Made by a program: the position numbers and the translations under genes
Notes under the pieces: model-generated
Told to the model about the DNA's origin: nothing
Seen by the model: the letters and a program-made list of their open reading frames with translations, nothing else
Databases searched by the model: none
In this document: in pieces, positions 35,387-45,401 of the stretch
Numbering within the stretch: the stretch's first letter is position 1
Layout of the letters: the number at the start of each line of letters is the position of its first letter
Source of the DNA: Candidatus Anammoxibacter sp.
GTDB lineage: Bacteria > Planctomycetota > Brocadiia > Brocadiales > Anammoxibacteraceae
Reading direction: 5' to 3'
Length of the DNA: 58,377 nucleotides
Assembly: GCA_021777055.1 (NCBI GenBank)
Contig: JAIQZO010000006.1
Location: 1 to 58,377 of the forward strand

Positions 35387-36958
35387 GTGAAAGATAATAA
35401 GGAATTGTCGTCAAGTGTGAAGTCGTTGTTGAGTGTATTGGTATTAATCATAAAAGTACTCCAAAGTAGAGAAACTGAAAAGAAGAGAGCAAAGGATAAA
35501 AAGGAAAATCCAAAACTTCCAAAAGAGCCAGAAGAAGAATCAAGAATAAATGAGTCGTCAAACAAAACTGAGGAGAGAGGAAACCATGTATTAGAAGAAG
35601 AAAATGCGCAATTAAAAGCGGAGCTTGAAAAACTAAAAATAAAAGAGGTAAATAAAGAATCAAACAAACCCTCATCGAAACAGGCAGAATGGGAAGTAAA
35701 AGGAGTAGGAAATGATCAGAAAGGTAGAAGTCGCCGGAGAGGGAAAAAGAAACGAAATGGATCGGGCAACAAACGCAAAATAAAGCCAGCAGTAATCAAA
35801 GTAAAAGCCAAGTTAGAAGATTGTACAAATTGTGGTTATGATTTATCATCTACGAAACGTTTGATAAGTAGTAATACAAGGATAATAGAAGACATAAGTG
35901 AAGTATCTGAACCAGAAGTAAAAGAAGTAGAGCAAGAGAAATCATATTGTCCAAATTGTAAACAAGTAGTGACGGCTAGATCAGAACTTGCCTTACCAGG
36001 CTCAGACATAGGTTTAAACGTGACAACATTGATATGCTATTTGTGGGTGTCATTAGGTATTCCATTTACAAGATTATCAATGTATTTAGAAAACTTTTTC
36101 AGTTTTGATATATCGACATCGGGCTTATCTCGTCATGTAATGCGAGTATCAAAGATATTTGAAGAAGTTTATAAGGAAATTCTTGAAGATGTGCAGCTAG
36201 GAAGTATATTATTTGCGGATGAAACCGGGTGGAGGGTAAAAGGTTGCCTTTGGTGGTTGTGGGTGTTTGGCACGGAGGAATCTGCTTATTTTTCAATAGA
36301 CAAATCAAGGGGAGGTGATGTAGTGCTGCGTATCCTTGGAGAAATATTTTCAGGAGTGTTAGTAGTGGATGGCTGGCGTGCCTACACATCGGTAATAAGT
36401 GAGCAACAGAGTTGCATGGCGCATTTATTGAGGAAGATACGAAAATTCTACTCAAAATTCCCAGAGTTAAAAGATATAGCAAGGTTTTATGTGAAATTTC
36501 GTCGAATAATAAGGGATGGTGAACGTTTGCAAGGTGCTCGGCAGGAATTCGGCGACGAGAAATTCCTTCGGCGTTTTTCCAAATTAGAAAACCGTTTGGA
36601 AGAGTTGCTGAAATGGCCCAATCCAGACAATGTGCTACAGGACGTAATAAACAAAGTACGAAGACAACAATCTCGCGTTCTGACATTTGTATGTCATCCC
36701 GGAGTGCCCTGCCATAATAATTTTGCGGAATACTTGATACGTATAGGGGTTCTCAAACGAAAGATATCCGGTGGAAGTAAATCAGAAAATGGAGCAAAAG
36801 CTTATGCCATTTTACTTTCAATTTATACAACATGCAAATTACGAAAACTTCCTTTTTTACGTTTTCTTAAAGAGAGTTTAAAACATTATATAAGAACCGG
36901 CAAGCCGATGTTGTTAAAAGAATTTGCAGAAATGGAAATTCTTAAGGTAGCGGCCTAA
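35387..36958 (+). CDS. IS66-family transposase, single-ORF type
   Basis: A 523-residue DDE transposase of the IS66 family. The N-terminal third is a charged coiled coil (HVLEEENAQLKAELEKLKI) and a basic stretch, followed by a zinc-ribbon-like part (CTNCGYD, CPNCKQ). The catalytic residues are visible as FADETGW, VVDGWRAY and NFAEYLIR. The start is a GTG. TnpA and TnpB partners are absent, as in the solo IS66-like transposases. I could not find terminal inverted repeats flanking it. It sits between acuI and prpC and looks intact. Confidence 0.88.
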   Translation: MKDNKELSSSVKSLLSVLVLIIKVLQSRETEKKRAKDKKENPKLPKEPEEESRINESSNKTEERGNHVLEEENAQLKAELEKLKIKEVNKESNKPSSKQAEWEVKGVGNDQKGRSRRRGKKKRNGSGNKRKIKPAVIKVKAKLEDCTNCGYDLSSTKRLISSNTRIIEDISEVSEPEVKEVEQEKSYCPNCKQVVTARSELALPGSDIGLNVTTLICYLWVSLGIPFTRLSMYLENFFSFDISTSGLSRHVMRVSKIFEEVYKEILEDVQLGSILFADETGWRVKGCLWWLWVFGTEESAYFSIDKSRGGDVVLRILGEIFSGVLVVDGWRAYTSVISEQQSCMAHLLRKIRKFYSKFPELKDIARFYVKFRRIIRDGERLQGARQEFGDEKFLRRFSKLENRLEELLKWPNPDNVLQDVINKVRRQQSRVLTFVCHPGVPCHNNFAEYLIRIGVLKRKISGGSKSENGAKAYAILLSIYTTCKLRKLPFLRFLKESLKHYIRTGKPMLLKEFAEMEILKVAA

Positions 36959-37100
36959 AGTAATATAATGTTCCTTTTTCTCTGAAATCAGATTAAACTT
37001 ACGTTTGATAAAAGGATTTGACTGTACGAAAACGTTAGAAATCCTTAATAAATACCCAATGCCGACTATGTGTACTGCCGCTGCTGTTTGTGAACGCTTC

Positions 37101-38234
37101 TTAGCTCCTATCTTCAAGCGGTATATATTCTCTCTTGGCTGGACCTATATACTCTGCCCTAGGTCTTATTAATCTATTATCCTTATATTGCTCCATTATA
37201 TGCGCTACCCATCCTGTTACCCTTGATACAACAAAAATAGGCGTATAAAGAAGTATGGGGATATCCAGAAGATAATAGGCTGATGAAGAGTAGAAATCGA
37301 GATTAGCATGAAGTCCTTTTTCTGTATTCATAACTTTTTCAACTATTTGAGATATATCAAACCATCTTCTTTCTCCACGTCTTTCACTCAATCCTTTTGA
37401 TAATTTCTTTATAATAGGACTTCGTGGATCTTCTTTTTTATATACCCTATGACCAAATCCCATAATTCTTCTTTTCCTTAAAAGAGCATTTCTTACCCAC
37501 TCTTCTGCTCTTTCAGGTCTTTCTATTTTAAGAATCATCTCCATTGCCCTCTCATTAGCTCCACCATGTAACGGGCCTTTTAAAGCCGCAATTGCTGCAA
37601 TAACCGCAGAATGCATATCTGAAAGTGTAGAAGCGACAATTCTAGCGGCAAATGTCGAAGCATTTAACTCATGTTCCGCGTAAAGAATTAACGATTTATC
37701 TAATACTTCCGATTCATAATCATCAGGTATTTTTCCGTTTAACATGTATAGAAAATTTGAGGCAAATGATAGTTCTTTATGTGGTTTAACAACAATGTTT
37801 CCATGAATGAAATGATAATGCGTGGTAATAACTGTGGGTATTTTAGCAATGAGTCTAATCGCCTTGCGCATATTTGCCTCATTACTGTTTAAAGAAGCGT
37901 CCGGATCCATAGTTTGCAAGTCTCCAACTGCTATCTTTAATACATCCATCGGGTCTGTATCTCTTGGAAGACGTTTAATAACATCTAATGCCTTTTCAGG
38001 GATATTTCTTTCGTTTAATAACTTTTTTTTGAAACTTTCTAATCTCTTTTTGTTTGGTAACTTACCGTGCAGCAATAGATACGCCACTTCTTCAAAACTT
38101 GAGTTCTCTGCTAGGTCTTTTATCGAGTATCCATAATAATATAACTCGCAATTATCTTCGTCTACTTCACAAATTGCAGACCTGGTAGCAATTATTCCTT
38201 CAAGGCCTGAAGAAGATTGTGGTTTAGTTGACAT
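37101..38234 (-). CDS. prpC: 2-Methylcitrate synthase / citrate synthase
   Basis: A 377-residue type II-like short citrate synthase, a size typical of PrpC. Catalytic residues are in EHELNAST (His), GPLHGGANE (His) and the LDFYSSSAYY region (Asp), and GFGHRVYK contributes to oxaloacetate binding. With PrpB and PrpD genes on the same strand just upstream, a role condensing propionyl-CoA with oxaloacetate is likely, though citrate synthase activity may also exist. It is the last gene of the methylcitrate set. Confidence 0.88.
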   Translation of the reverse strand: MSTKPQSSSGLEGIIATRSAICEVDEDNCELYYYGYSIKDLAENSSFEEVAYLLLHGKLPNKKRLESFKKKLLNERNIPEKALDVIKRLPRDTDPMDVLKIAVGDLQTMDPDASLNSNEANMRKAIRLIAKIPTVITTHYHFIHGNIVVKPHKELSFASNFLYMLNGKIPDDYESEVLDKSLILYAEHELNASTFAARIVASTLSDMHSAVIAAIAALKGPLHGGANERAMEMILKIERPERAEEWVRNALLRKRRIMGFGHRVYKKEDPRSPIIKKLSKGLSERRGERRWFDISQIVEKVMNTEKGLHANLDFYSSSAYYLLDIPILLYTPIFVVSRVTGWVAHIMEQYKDNRLIRPRAEYIGPAKREYIPLEDRS

Positions 38235-38284
38235 TGTATCGCTCCTTGAATAAAGAGGATTGAGTTAATACCACGATTGCACTG

Positions 38285-38500
38285 CTAGACTAAAGAACTT
38301 TCTTTAGTTTTTAGTTCATAAAGTATACCTTGCGGTTCAGCAACCTGCTCGGAAGCGTCTATAATTTCAATAGATACAATTTTTCCCTCTTTGCTATAAT
38401 CAATAATCAATCCATCTCTCACTTCATCACTTTCAGATATTTTAGCATCCCGAAGGATAATGCTTAACGTATCAGTCTCCGGATCAAATATTACTTTCAT
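38285..38500 (-). CDS. DUF2283-family small protein
   Basis: The product has 71 residues from the ATG I prefer (MKVIFDPETDTLSI), which has a GGTGGA box six bases upstream; another ATG lies one codon earlier. The DPETDTLSIILRD and RDGLIIDYSKEGKIVSIEIID segments match the DUF2283 family, small beta-rich proteins of unknown function. It sits between prpB and prpC. No catalytic site is known for the family. Confidence 0.75.
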   Translation of the reverse strand: MKVIFDPETDTLSIILRDAKISESDEVRDGLIIDYSKEGKIVSIEIIDASEQVAEPQGILYELKTKESSLV

Positions 38501-38546
38501 CATAGTTCCACCCAATACTTATTGATATTAGATGTTTTATAGATTT

Positions 38547-39407
38547 TTATAACGTTAAATTCTTCTTTTCATCAATGCCATTATATTCATTATACCCTAT
38601 TAAATCGTATAGCTCTTTTCTCGTAAGCATATCATCAACCATCTCCTTTTGGGTTCCAGTTGCTTTTAGTTCGTCATATGTGTTTTTTACTGTTTTAAGC
38701 ATCATTCTAAATGCCGTAAGTGGAAAGATAACCATATTGTATCCCATCTCTTTAAACTCCTTAACACTAAAGTATGGTGTCTTGCCAAACTCAGTCATGT
38801 TTGCAATAAGAGGAGCTTTTATCTCATTTCTAAATTGTATAAATTCCTCTTTTGTCTTTAACGCTTCAGGAAATATGGCATCCGCACCTGCTTCTAAATA
38901 TTTCACTGCCCGTCCTATTGCTTTATGCAATCCCTCAACAGCCCTTGCATCTGTTCTTGCAATAATGAGAAAATCTGGATTTTTTCTTGCCTTTACTGCA
39001 GCTGCAATTTTTTCTGTCATTGCTTGAGGTGGTACCAGTCTCTTCCCTGAAAGATGGCCGCATTTCTTTGGTATCTCCTGATCTTCTATATGAACACCAG
39101 CTAAACCAATACTTTCGAACACATTTATCATTCGTATAACATTTACCGTTTCTCCGAAACCTGTATCACCATCTATAATGCATGGTACATCTACAGAATT
39201 TACTATATAACTCGCTTGCGTTTGAAACTCCGTCATAGTGAGTAGCCCAATATCCGGCATAGCGGCAACACCATTTACCAAACCTGCACCTGATATATAC
39301 AAACCATCAAATCCTGATTGTTCTGCAAGTTTTGCTGATATGCCATTAAAGACACCCGGCAGAACAACTATGCCTTTTTGCATAAGATCTTTAATATTAT
39401 TTTTCAT
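38547..39407 (-). CDS. prpB: 2-Methylisocitrate lyase
   Basis: A 286-residue member of the isocitrate lyase/PEP mutase superfamily. The catalytic KKCGH loop and the metal/substrate segments DGDTGFGE, GVHIEDQ and IIARTDA are visible. It cleaves 2-methylisocitrate into pyruvate and succinate, the last step of the methylcitrate cycle. It is flanked by prpC and prpD; no separate AcnD/PrpF genes are present, so an ordinary aconitase elsewhere would be needed. Confidence 0.92.
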   Translation of the reverse strand: MKNNIKDLMQKGIVVLPGVFNGISAKLAEQSGFDGLYISGAGLVNGVAAMPDIGLLTMTEFQTQASYIVNSVDVPCIIDGDTGFGETVNVIRMINVFESIGLAGVHIEDQEIPKKCGHLSGKRLVPPQAMTEKIAAAVKARKNPDFLIIARTDARAVEGLHKAIGRAVKYLEAGADAIFPEALKTKEEFIQFRNEIKAPLIANMTEFGKTPYFSVKEFKEMGYNMVIFPLTAFRMMLKTVKNTYDELKATGTQKEMVDDMLTRKELYDLIGYNEYNGIDEKKNLTL

Positions 39408-39455
39408 AAGAAATTTGATTACGCAGATTAAAAACAGATTACGCTGATTAGATTA

Positions 39456-39842
39456 TTAGAATCCGTTTCTATTTAAGAATTGGTTAACAAACCTATTTAC
39501 TGAGCAACTTTTATTCCCAAAATTGATTAGTAGTCCAACTTTTAGTTTAGAAATTTTTAGATAAGAAATAACCTGATATTTAAAAACGTCTGGTATACTA
39601 CCCGTTTAAGCCTTAATTTCAACTATAACTTTGTTATCAACGATTAAGTCTACGACCAGTTTTCCGACTTTCTTGTTTTGATAACAAACAGAAAATTGTT
39701 TTTCATGTTTCAATCTTTTTTGTTCTAAAGCAAACTTTAAAGCATTGTAATAGAGGACTTCTTTAAATCCTGGTCCTAATTCATTATGAACGTGGTAACA
39801 ACATTCTATTATCTTTTCAGTAATAGGATCGTTCTCTTTCAT
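39456..39842 (-). pseudogene. GxxExxY-family protein gene with in-frame stop
   Basis: The first 78 codons encode the family signature (NELGPGFKEVLYYNAL) and the DLIVDNKVIVEIKA strand of a PD-(D/E)XK-like fold. A TAA follows at once, yet the same frame continues open for about 50 codons with the expected C-terminus (FKYQVISYLK, LKVGLLINFG, NRFVNQFL). The full 128-codon length is the normal size. So one nonsense codon, or a read-through signal, interrupts an otherwise intact gene. It lies between prpB and prpD and is bordered by GATTAC-rich repeats. Confidence 0.8.
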
Positions 39843-39845
39843 AAG

Positions 39846-40108
39846 ATTTGATTACACTGATTTAAATTTGATTACATTTAAAAAGCGTGATTACACAGAT
39901 TTAAAATCTTTAAAACTGGTTCTAATCAGGTAATTAACTCTTTAGTTCTTTTTTATACTAAAGATAATAAACAATTCCCTGGGTCTTATAATTCTTTATC
40001 GACTCATAGCCTAAAAGTTCGCATTCTCCCACCAATTTATTGTACGTCAAACATTAGAACAAATCATAATCGGCGTAATCAGCTTTTAATCAGTGTAATC
40101 AAATTTTG
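39846..40108. repeat. GATTAC-type repeats around the GxxExxY gene
   Basis: Short units like TTGATTACACTGATTTAAA occur at 39846-39908, in inverted orientation at 40067-40105 (gcgtaatcagc, cagtgtaatcaa), and again at 39416-39450 on the other side of the gene. The last unit extends into the prpD stop codon, which is part of the repeat. Such units look like the borders of a small mobile cassette carrying the nuclease-like gene. Confidence 0.6.
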
Positions 40109-41472
40109 AATAGGGAAAGCAAATCCTCAATATTCTTCAAGTCTTCTAAATTCCAAATGGCATCAATGATTTTTGTTGTTTTATTACTTTTTATTGACCC
40201 ATTATTTAAAATTTTAAATTTCTCCTCTAACTCCTTGTCTGTTAAAGGATTTTTAGGATGCCCTTTTGGATAGGTAACCGTTGTGGAAAAGCACTTTCCT
40301 GAAGTACATTTTATTTCTATAAAACAGGGAAATGCTTCAGGGTATTGTTTGGAATGGTCAACATTTCTTTTAACTTTAATCTTGTTTAAAAATTTCAGTA
40401 AGTCTTTATCTTTAATTCGATCTTCTGCAAACTGTTCCAGTCCAACCCTACCATCAAAAAGTGCAACCGCAACACAATATGGAAGGCTGTGATCCGCGGT
40501 TTCCCTTGTTTCGGGACTCCATTTCTCTTCTTCACCCGCAATAATATCCACACAAGCATCATAGGTTTCAATATTTATTTCTTCAATTTCATTTATCTTT
40601 ACCATTTTTCTTAACTCAAGGGCAGCTTCAACACCTGCTTGTGAATGGTACTCTGAAGGATAATACTTTATGTAAGAATCAAGTATCTTAAAATGACCAC
40701 TTTTTCCACCAAAATCATTAGTATCTATTAGAAATGGACCAGTAACCTGATTAAATAAACCTTTCTCCCCGTCAAAGATATTTGAAGGGCCTGTGATACC
40801 TTCCCTTGCTAAGATGGCGGCAAATACACCATTTCTCGCGGCGTTTGCGGCAGCACACCCTTTCCACATAGACAACTCTCCCACTCGTGTTTGTCTTAAT
40901 GTGACATTCGGAGTAATACTTAAAGAGATAGCATGCTCTATCCTTTCTTGATCCAAATGCATAAGTTTGGACGCGGCAAGTGTGCTTGCAATGGAAACAT
41001 AACCCACATGATCCCATCCCATTGCCCTAAGAGATGCAGCATCGCAAAACCTGCACTGAATTTCATATCCTAATGCAATGGCAGTTATAATCTCTTTTCC
41101 GTCCAAATTTTCTGATTCAGCAAGTGCTAATACAGCAGGAATATTGTCACTGGGATGAGCAGGTTCTTTAGAAAGGTATGTATCGTTATAATCCAAATAA
41201 CGAAAAAGAATACCATTAACAAACGTGGCGAGTTCGGGTGTTGTTTTGTAGTTGGTTCCTAAAAGTGTAGAACCCTTATCACATTCCGCTCTTTTTGCTA
41301 TCTTCCTTGTGATTTTACTAGGTTCACAATTAAATGCACCAAGGGCACAACCAAAACTATCAACAAGCCGCCTTTTTGCTTCGTGAATAACACTATCTGG
41401 TAATTGTTTAAATTCAAGTGAAAATACATATTCCGCTATATCTTTAGATATTTTAATATTTGTTTTGTCCAT
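40099..41472 (-). CDS. prpD: 2-Methylcitrate dehydratase (MmgE/PrpD family)
   Basis: A 457-residue protein of the MmgE/PrpD family. Characteristic parts are RRLVDSFGCALGAF, the RYLDYNDTYLS and AHPSDNIPAVLA segments of the active site, and WKGCAAANAARNG. It dehydrates 2-methylcitrate to 2-methyl-cis-aconitate. It heads the prpD-prpB-prpC set on the minus strand and is divergent from the enoyl-CoA hydratase operon. The stop codon lies in a repeat, so the last few residues may have been changed by insertion. Confidence 0.9.
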   Translation of the reverse strand: MDKTNIKISKDIAEYVFSLEFKQLPDSVIHEAKRRLVDSFGCALGAFNCEPSKITRKIAKRAECDKGSTLLGTNYKTTPELATFVNGILFRYLDYNDTYLSKEPAHPSDNIPAVLALAESENLDGKEIITAIALGYEIQCRFCDAASLRAMGWDHVGYVSIASTLAASKLMHLDQERIEHAISLSITPNVTLRQTRVGELSMWKGCAAANAARNGVFAAILAREGITGPSNIFDGEKGLFNQVTGPFLIDTNDFGGKSGHFKILDSYIKYYPSEYHSQAGVEAALELRKMVKINEIEEINIETYDACVDIIAGEEEKWSPETRETADHSLPYCVAVALFDGRVGLEQFAEDRIKDKDLLKFLNKIKVKRNVDHSKQYPEAFPCFIEIKCTSGKCFSTTVTYPKGHPKNPLTDKELEEKFKILNNGSIKSNKTTKIIDAIWNLEDLKNIEDLLSLFKI

Positions 41473-41623
41473 AATTAACTTGTTTTATCATAACTATTAG
41501 ATGCAAGATATTAGTGAATTTAGTACAAATATATTATATTAGTTATTATAGCGATTTTTACCAAGTATGTTCATTATATATTAGAACAAGAATGGAAATC
41601 ACAAAAAGATAAAAAAAGTATGG

Positions 41624-41629
41624 TATAAT
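41624..41629 (+). promoter_or_regulatory. Extended -10 promoter of the acyl-CoA mutase operon
   Basis: TGGTATAAT, a perfect -10 with TGn extension, lies 50 bases before the enoyl-CoA hydratase start in the divergent spacer with prpD. No good -35 box is seen, which extended -10 promoters can do without. Confidence 0.45.
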
Positions 41630-41678
41630 TAATTAAAGAAAACGGTTAATATCTTTTACATAAGATAGGTATAGTAAA

Positions 41679-42419
41679 ATGAATAACAAAACAGACTATC
41701 ATGGATTTAAACTTGATATAGATGAAATCTCAATCATAACTTTTAACAACCCGAAAATAAATATATTTTCAACTGACGTACTCAATGATTTTGCAAATGC
41801 GCTCCATACTCTTTATTCATTAAAATTCATAAAAGTACTAATAATTACCAGCGAAGGTAAAAATTTTATTTTAGGTGCTGATATTAAAGAGATGGCCACA
41901 TTTTCTCAGTCCGATGCAAAACAATTCTCAAAACTCTTTCACAAAAGCATGAACCTTGTAGAAAAATACCCCAAACCTGTAATTGCAGCCGTAAATGGTT
42001 TTGCCCTTGGTGGAGGGTGTGAACTTATATTAACTTGTGATCTTGTTATCGCTTCGGAAACAGCGGTATTTGGCCAACCAGAAATACGACTGGGTATTAT
42101 TCCTGGAGCGGGGGGAACGCAAAGGCTTCATGAAAGAATTGGGAAACTTAAAGCAAAAGAGCTTATTCTTACTGGAAGAGAGGTTCATGTAAATGAAGCG
42201 CTTTCATTAGGGTTAATTAATAAAATAGTAACAAAAAATAAACTTCTTGATGAAGCAATTGATATGGCTAAACTCATAGCTTTAAATCCGGCCTATTGTC
42301 TTGAAGCGGCAAAGATATTAATAGACTCGGGCACAATGGAAAAAGAGATTGATGAATTTAGCAAGATGTTTTTATTTGATGATCAAAAAAAGTTAATGGG
42401 TAAATTTATAAATAGGTGA
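41679..42419 (+). CDS. Enoyl-CoA hydratase (crotonase family)
   Basis: A 246-residue crotonase-fold enzyme. The oxyanion-hole segment FILGADIKEM and both catalytic glutamates, in GGGCELILTCD and FGQPEIRLG, are visible, followed by GIIPGAGGTQRL. Both glutamates present means a genuine hydratase rather than a decarboxylase or isomerase. It is the first gene of a seven- to eight-gene plus-strand operon; the next gene starts six bases after its stop. Confidence 0.9.
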   Translation: MNNKTDYHGFKLDIDEISIITFNNPKINIFSTDVLNDFANALHTLYSLKFIKVLIITSEGKNFILGADIKEMATFSQSDAKQFSKLFHKSMNLVEKYPKPVIAAVNGFALGGGCELILTCDLVIASETAVFGQPEIRLGIIPGAGGTQRLHERIGKLKAKELILTGREVHVNEALSLGLINKIVTKNKLLDEAIDMAKLIALNPAYCLEAAKILIDSGTMEKEIDEFSKMFLFDDQKKLMGKFINR

Positions 42420-42425
42420 TAAGCT

Positions 42426-43616
42426 GTGACTTTAGAAAATGTTGTTATAGTTAATGCCGTAAGAACTGCAGTGGGAAAGTTATCAGGGTGCCTATCATCT
42501 TTTACTGCTCCGGAGCTAGGTTCTAAAGTTATAGATGCGCTTATAAAAAGATCTGATATAAATGCCTCTGAGGTAGATGAGGTTATTATGGGCAACGTTA
42601 TATCTGCTGGAATAGGACAAAATCCTGCTAGGCAAGCTTCCATCCTAGGTGGATTACCTGAAAACGTTGCAGCTCTAACAATTAATAAGGTTTGTGCTTC
42701 AGGATTAAAAGCTGTGGCTTTGGGAGCGCAAGCTATTATGCTTGGTGAGGCAAAAGTTGTAATTGCTGGTGGAATGGAGAGTATGAGCAACGCACCTTTT
42801 CTTCTGAAAGAGATGAGAAGAGGTAAGAAACTTGGAGATTCTAAAATTATAGATTCTCTTATTTGCGATGGTCTTTGGGATTGTTATAACGATTTACACA
42901 TGGGCTCTTTATGCGAGTTAACCGTTGATAAGTATAATATATCAAGAAAAGAACAGGATGAGTTTGCTTTGCAGAGTCATAAGAAAGCATTTGCAGCTAC
43001 AAACTGTGGAATGTTTGCTGACGAAATTATTCCAATAAAAATCAAAAAAAAGAGTGAAGAAATTGTTGTTGATAAAGATGAAGGAATAAGAGGTGACACT
43101 AATTTAGAAAAGCTTTCCGCTCTACAACCGGTTTTTAAAAATGGAGGAACAATTACTGCCGGAAATTCACCTGGGCTTAATGATGGTGCCGCGGCTTTAC
43201 TTTTAATGTCTTCAAAAGAAGCCCATAGGCTTAAATTAAAACCAATTGTTGAGATTATCGGTTATGCTACCGGCCATCTTGATCCAAAGTGGTATACGAT
43301 AGCACCTGTGAAGGCAATAAAGACACTTATAAAAAATAAGGGATTAGCAATTGGGGATTTTGATTTATTTGAATTAAACGAAGCATTTGCAGCTCAAGCC
43401 ATTTCGGTGATAAGAGATTTATCTTTAGATGTTGCAAAAATTAATATAAATGGTGGCGCCATCGCTATAGGGCACCCCATAGGTGCAAGCGGAGCGCGAT
43501 TGTTGGTTACATTGGTTCATTCCTTAAAGAAGAAAAAGAAAGATATGGGGCTGGCTGCTCTATGTCTAGGTGGTGGCGGTGGGATGAGTATGGCTGTAAA
43601 ATTACTAAACTATTAA
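42426..43616 (+). CDS. Acetyl-CoA acetyltransferase (thiolase)
   Basis: A 396-residue classical thiolase with GTG start. The nucleophile Cys90 is in NKVCASGLKAV; the GHPIGASGAR histidine and the second Cys in LCLGGGGGMSM are present. It would cleave or form acetoacetyl-CoA or longer 3-ketoacyl-CoA. It contrasts with the thiolase-like protein further downstream, which lacks the nucleophile. Confidence 0.93.
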   Translation: MTLENVVIVNAVRTAVGKLSGCLSSFTAPELGSKVIDALIKRSDINASEVDEVIMGNVISAGIGQNPARQASILGGLPENVAALTINKVCASGLKAVALGAQAIMLGEAKVVIAGGMESMSNAPFLLKEMRRGKKLGDSKIIDSLICDGLWDCYNDLHMGSLCELTVDKYNISRKEQDEFALQSHKKAFAATNCGMFADEIIPIKIKKKSEEIVVDKDEGIRGDTNLEKLSALQPVFKNGGTITAGNSPGLNDGAAALLLMSSKEAHRLKLKPIVEIIGYATGHLDPKWYTIAPVKAIKTLIKNKGLAIGDFDLFELNEAFAAQAISVIRDLSLDVAKININGGAIAIGHPIGASGARLLVTLVHSLKKKKKDMGLAALCLGGGGGMSMAVKLLNY

Positions 43617-43721
43617 ATTGTTCAAGGAATAACCCCAAACAAAGGGTTTACTCAAAAACACCTTTCTCATTTTAAAAAAGATTGAGGTGTAAAGAGCAAC
43701 TTATAACTGAGGTTTTGAGCT

Positions 43722-45389
43722 ATGCAAAATAAAGACAACTTAAAAGAGGTTATTGAGAAGAAAAGTAAATGGGAAAACTCTACCCTCAATGAAAGCCTTA
43801 AAAAGGTTCCTGAGAAGAAATCAAAGTTTACAAATCTATCGCAACAGAAAATTGAGAGGCTCTACACTCCTCAAACTGATTATACGAAGGACCTGGGTTT
43901 TCCCGGAGAATATCCTTATACTAGAGGAATACATCCTACTATGTATAGAGGAAGATTATGGACTATGAGAGAATTTGCAGGTTTTGGCACTGCGGATGAG
44001 ACCAACAAAAGGTTTAAATATCTGTTGGAAAATGGCCAGATGGGACTGAGTGTAGCCTTTGATCTTCCTACATTAATGGGAAAAGATTCTGATGACCCAA
44101 TTTCTGAAGGAGAAGTAGGCAGATGCGGGGTTGCCATAGATACATTATCTGATATGGAAATGTTGTTTAAAGATATACCTTTAGACAAGGTGACAACTTC
44201 CATGACCATTAATGCTCCGGCTGCAATACTTTTTGCTATGTATATTGCTTTGGCAGAGAAGCAGGGAGTAAGCCTTTCAAAACTTGAAGGTACCATCCAG
44301 AACGACATACTTAAAGAGTATATCGCGCAAAAGGAGTGGATCTACCCGCCTGCGGAATCTCTTCGTCTGATTAAAGATACCATCATCTATTCAGCAAAAA
44401 ATACTCCAAAGTGGCATCCTGTTAGCATAAGTGGTTACCATATTAGGGAAGCGGGTTCTACAGCTGTACAAGAATTAGCATTTACTTTATATGACGGACT
44501 TACTTATGTGGCAGAAGTAGTCAATGCAGGTCTAGATATTGATGATTTTGCTCCAAGGCTTTCCTTCTTCTTTAACTCTCATAATGATTTTTTTGAAGAG
44601 ATAGCAAAATTCAGGGCTGCAAGACGTATTTGGGCTAAGGAGATCAAAAAGAGCTATAAACCCAAGAACCCATCTTCATTAGCCTTACGGTTCCATACAC
44701 AGACTGCCGGGTGTACTCTTACAGCACAACAGCCTTATGATAATATAGTCAGGGTAACTATTCAAGCATTAGCAGCTGTTTTAGGTGGTACTCAGTCATT
44801 ACATACTGACTCTATGGATGAAACACTTGCTCTTCCATCTGAAAAAGCCGTAAGGATTGCACTCCGCACACAACAAATCATTGCTCATGAAAGTGGCGTT
44901 ATAAACACAGTAGACCCTATAGGTGGTTCATATTATCTTGAATCGTTAACTAATCAAATGGAAAAGGATGTCTACAAATATTTTGAAAAACTAGATGACC
45001 TTGGCGGTATGGTACAGGCAATTGAAAAAGGTTTTCCCCAAACTGAGATTAGAGAAGTTAGTTATATCTATCAAAAAGAGATAGATAACCACGAGAGGAT
45101 AATAGTGGGAGTAAACGATTTTATTACAGATGAAGAGGCCACGGTTGATACTCTTAAAATTGGGGATGAATTTGAGGTTAAACAAGTAAATAAACTGAAG
45201 ATAATAAAGAGCGAAAGAGACTATGCTAAAGTAGAAAAAACCTTAGAAGTTTTAAAACAAGCAGCAAGGACTGACGAACCACTTATGCCAATGATTATAG
45301 ATGCGGTTAAAGCTTATGCTACAATTGGTGAGATGTGTAGTGCGCTGAAAGACGTATTTGGAGAGTATAACGAACCAAAAACGATATGA
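43722..45389 (+). CDS. icmA: B12-dependent acyl-CoA mutase, large subunit (isobutyryl-CoA mutase-like)
   Basis: A 555-residue TIM-barrel mutase subunit without the B12 domain. Known specificity positions: methylmalonyl-CoA mutase has Tyr89 and Arg207, isobutyryl-CoA mutase Phe80 and Gln198, 2-hydroxyisobutyryl-CoA mutase Ile90 and Gln208. Here the aligned residues are Phe85 (MREFAGFG) and Gln203 ([12 protein letters not shown]), 118 residues apart as in those enzymes, with His240 (SISGYH) conserved. So a neutral acyl-CoA such as butyryl- or isobutyryl-CoA is the likely substrate, not methylmalonyl-CoA. The small subunit gene follows. The gene symbol expresses this inference. Confidence 0.85.
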   Translation: MQNKDNLKEVIEKKSKWENSTLNESLKKVPEKKSKFTNLSQQKIERLYTPQTDYTKDLGFPGEYPYTRGIHPTMYRGRLWTMREFAGFGTADETNKRFKYLLENGQMGLSVAFDLPTLMGKDSDDPISEGEVGRCGVAIDTLSDMEMLFKDIPLDKVTTSMTINAPAAILFAMYIALAEKQGVSLSKLEGTIQNDILKEYIAQKEWIYPPAESLRLIKDTIIYSAKNTPKWHPVSISGYHIREAGSTAVQELAFTLYDGLTYVAEVVNAGLDIDDFAPRLSFFFNSHNDFFEEIAKFRAARRIWAKEIKKSYKPKNPSSLALRFHTQTAGCTLTAQQPYDNIVRVTIQALAAVLGGTQSLHTDSMDETLALPSEKAVRIALRTQQIIAHESGVINTVDPIGGSYYLESLTNQMEKDVYKYFEKLDDLGGMVQAIEKGFPQTEIREVSYIYQKEIDNHERIIVGVNDFITDEEATVDTLKIGDEFEVKQVNKLKIIKSERDYAKVEKTLEVLKQAARTDEPLMPMIIDAVKAYATIGEMCSALKDVFGEYNEPKTI

Positions 45390-45401
45390 AGGAATTGCAC
45401 A

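Noticed and set aside
35202..37100. Terminal inverted repeats of the IS66 element
   Set aside because: I looked on both sides of the transposase and found no convincing pair, so only the gene is listed.
39416..40108. CRISPR array
   Set aside because: The GATTAC units are irregularly spaced, vary in sequence and occur in both orientations; no spacers or cas genes are seen anywhere in the window.
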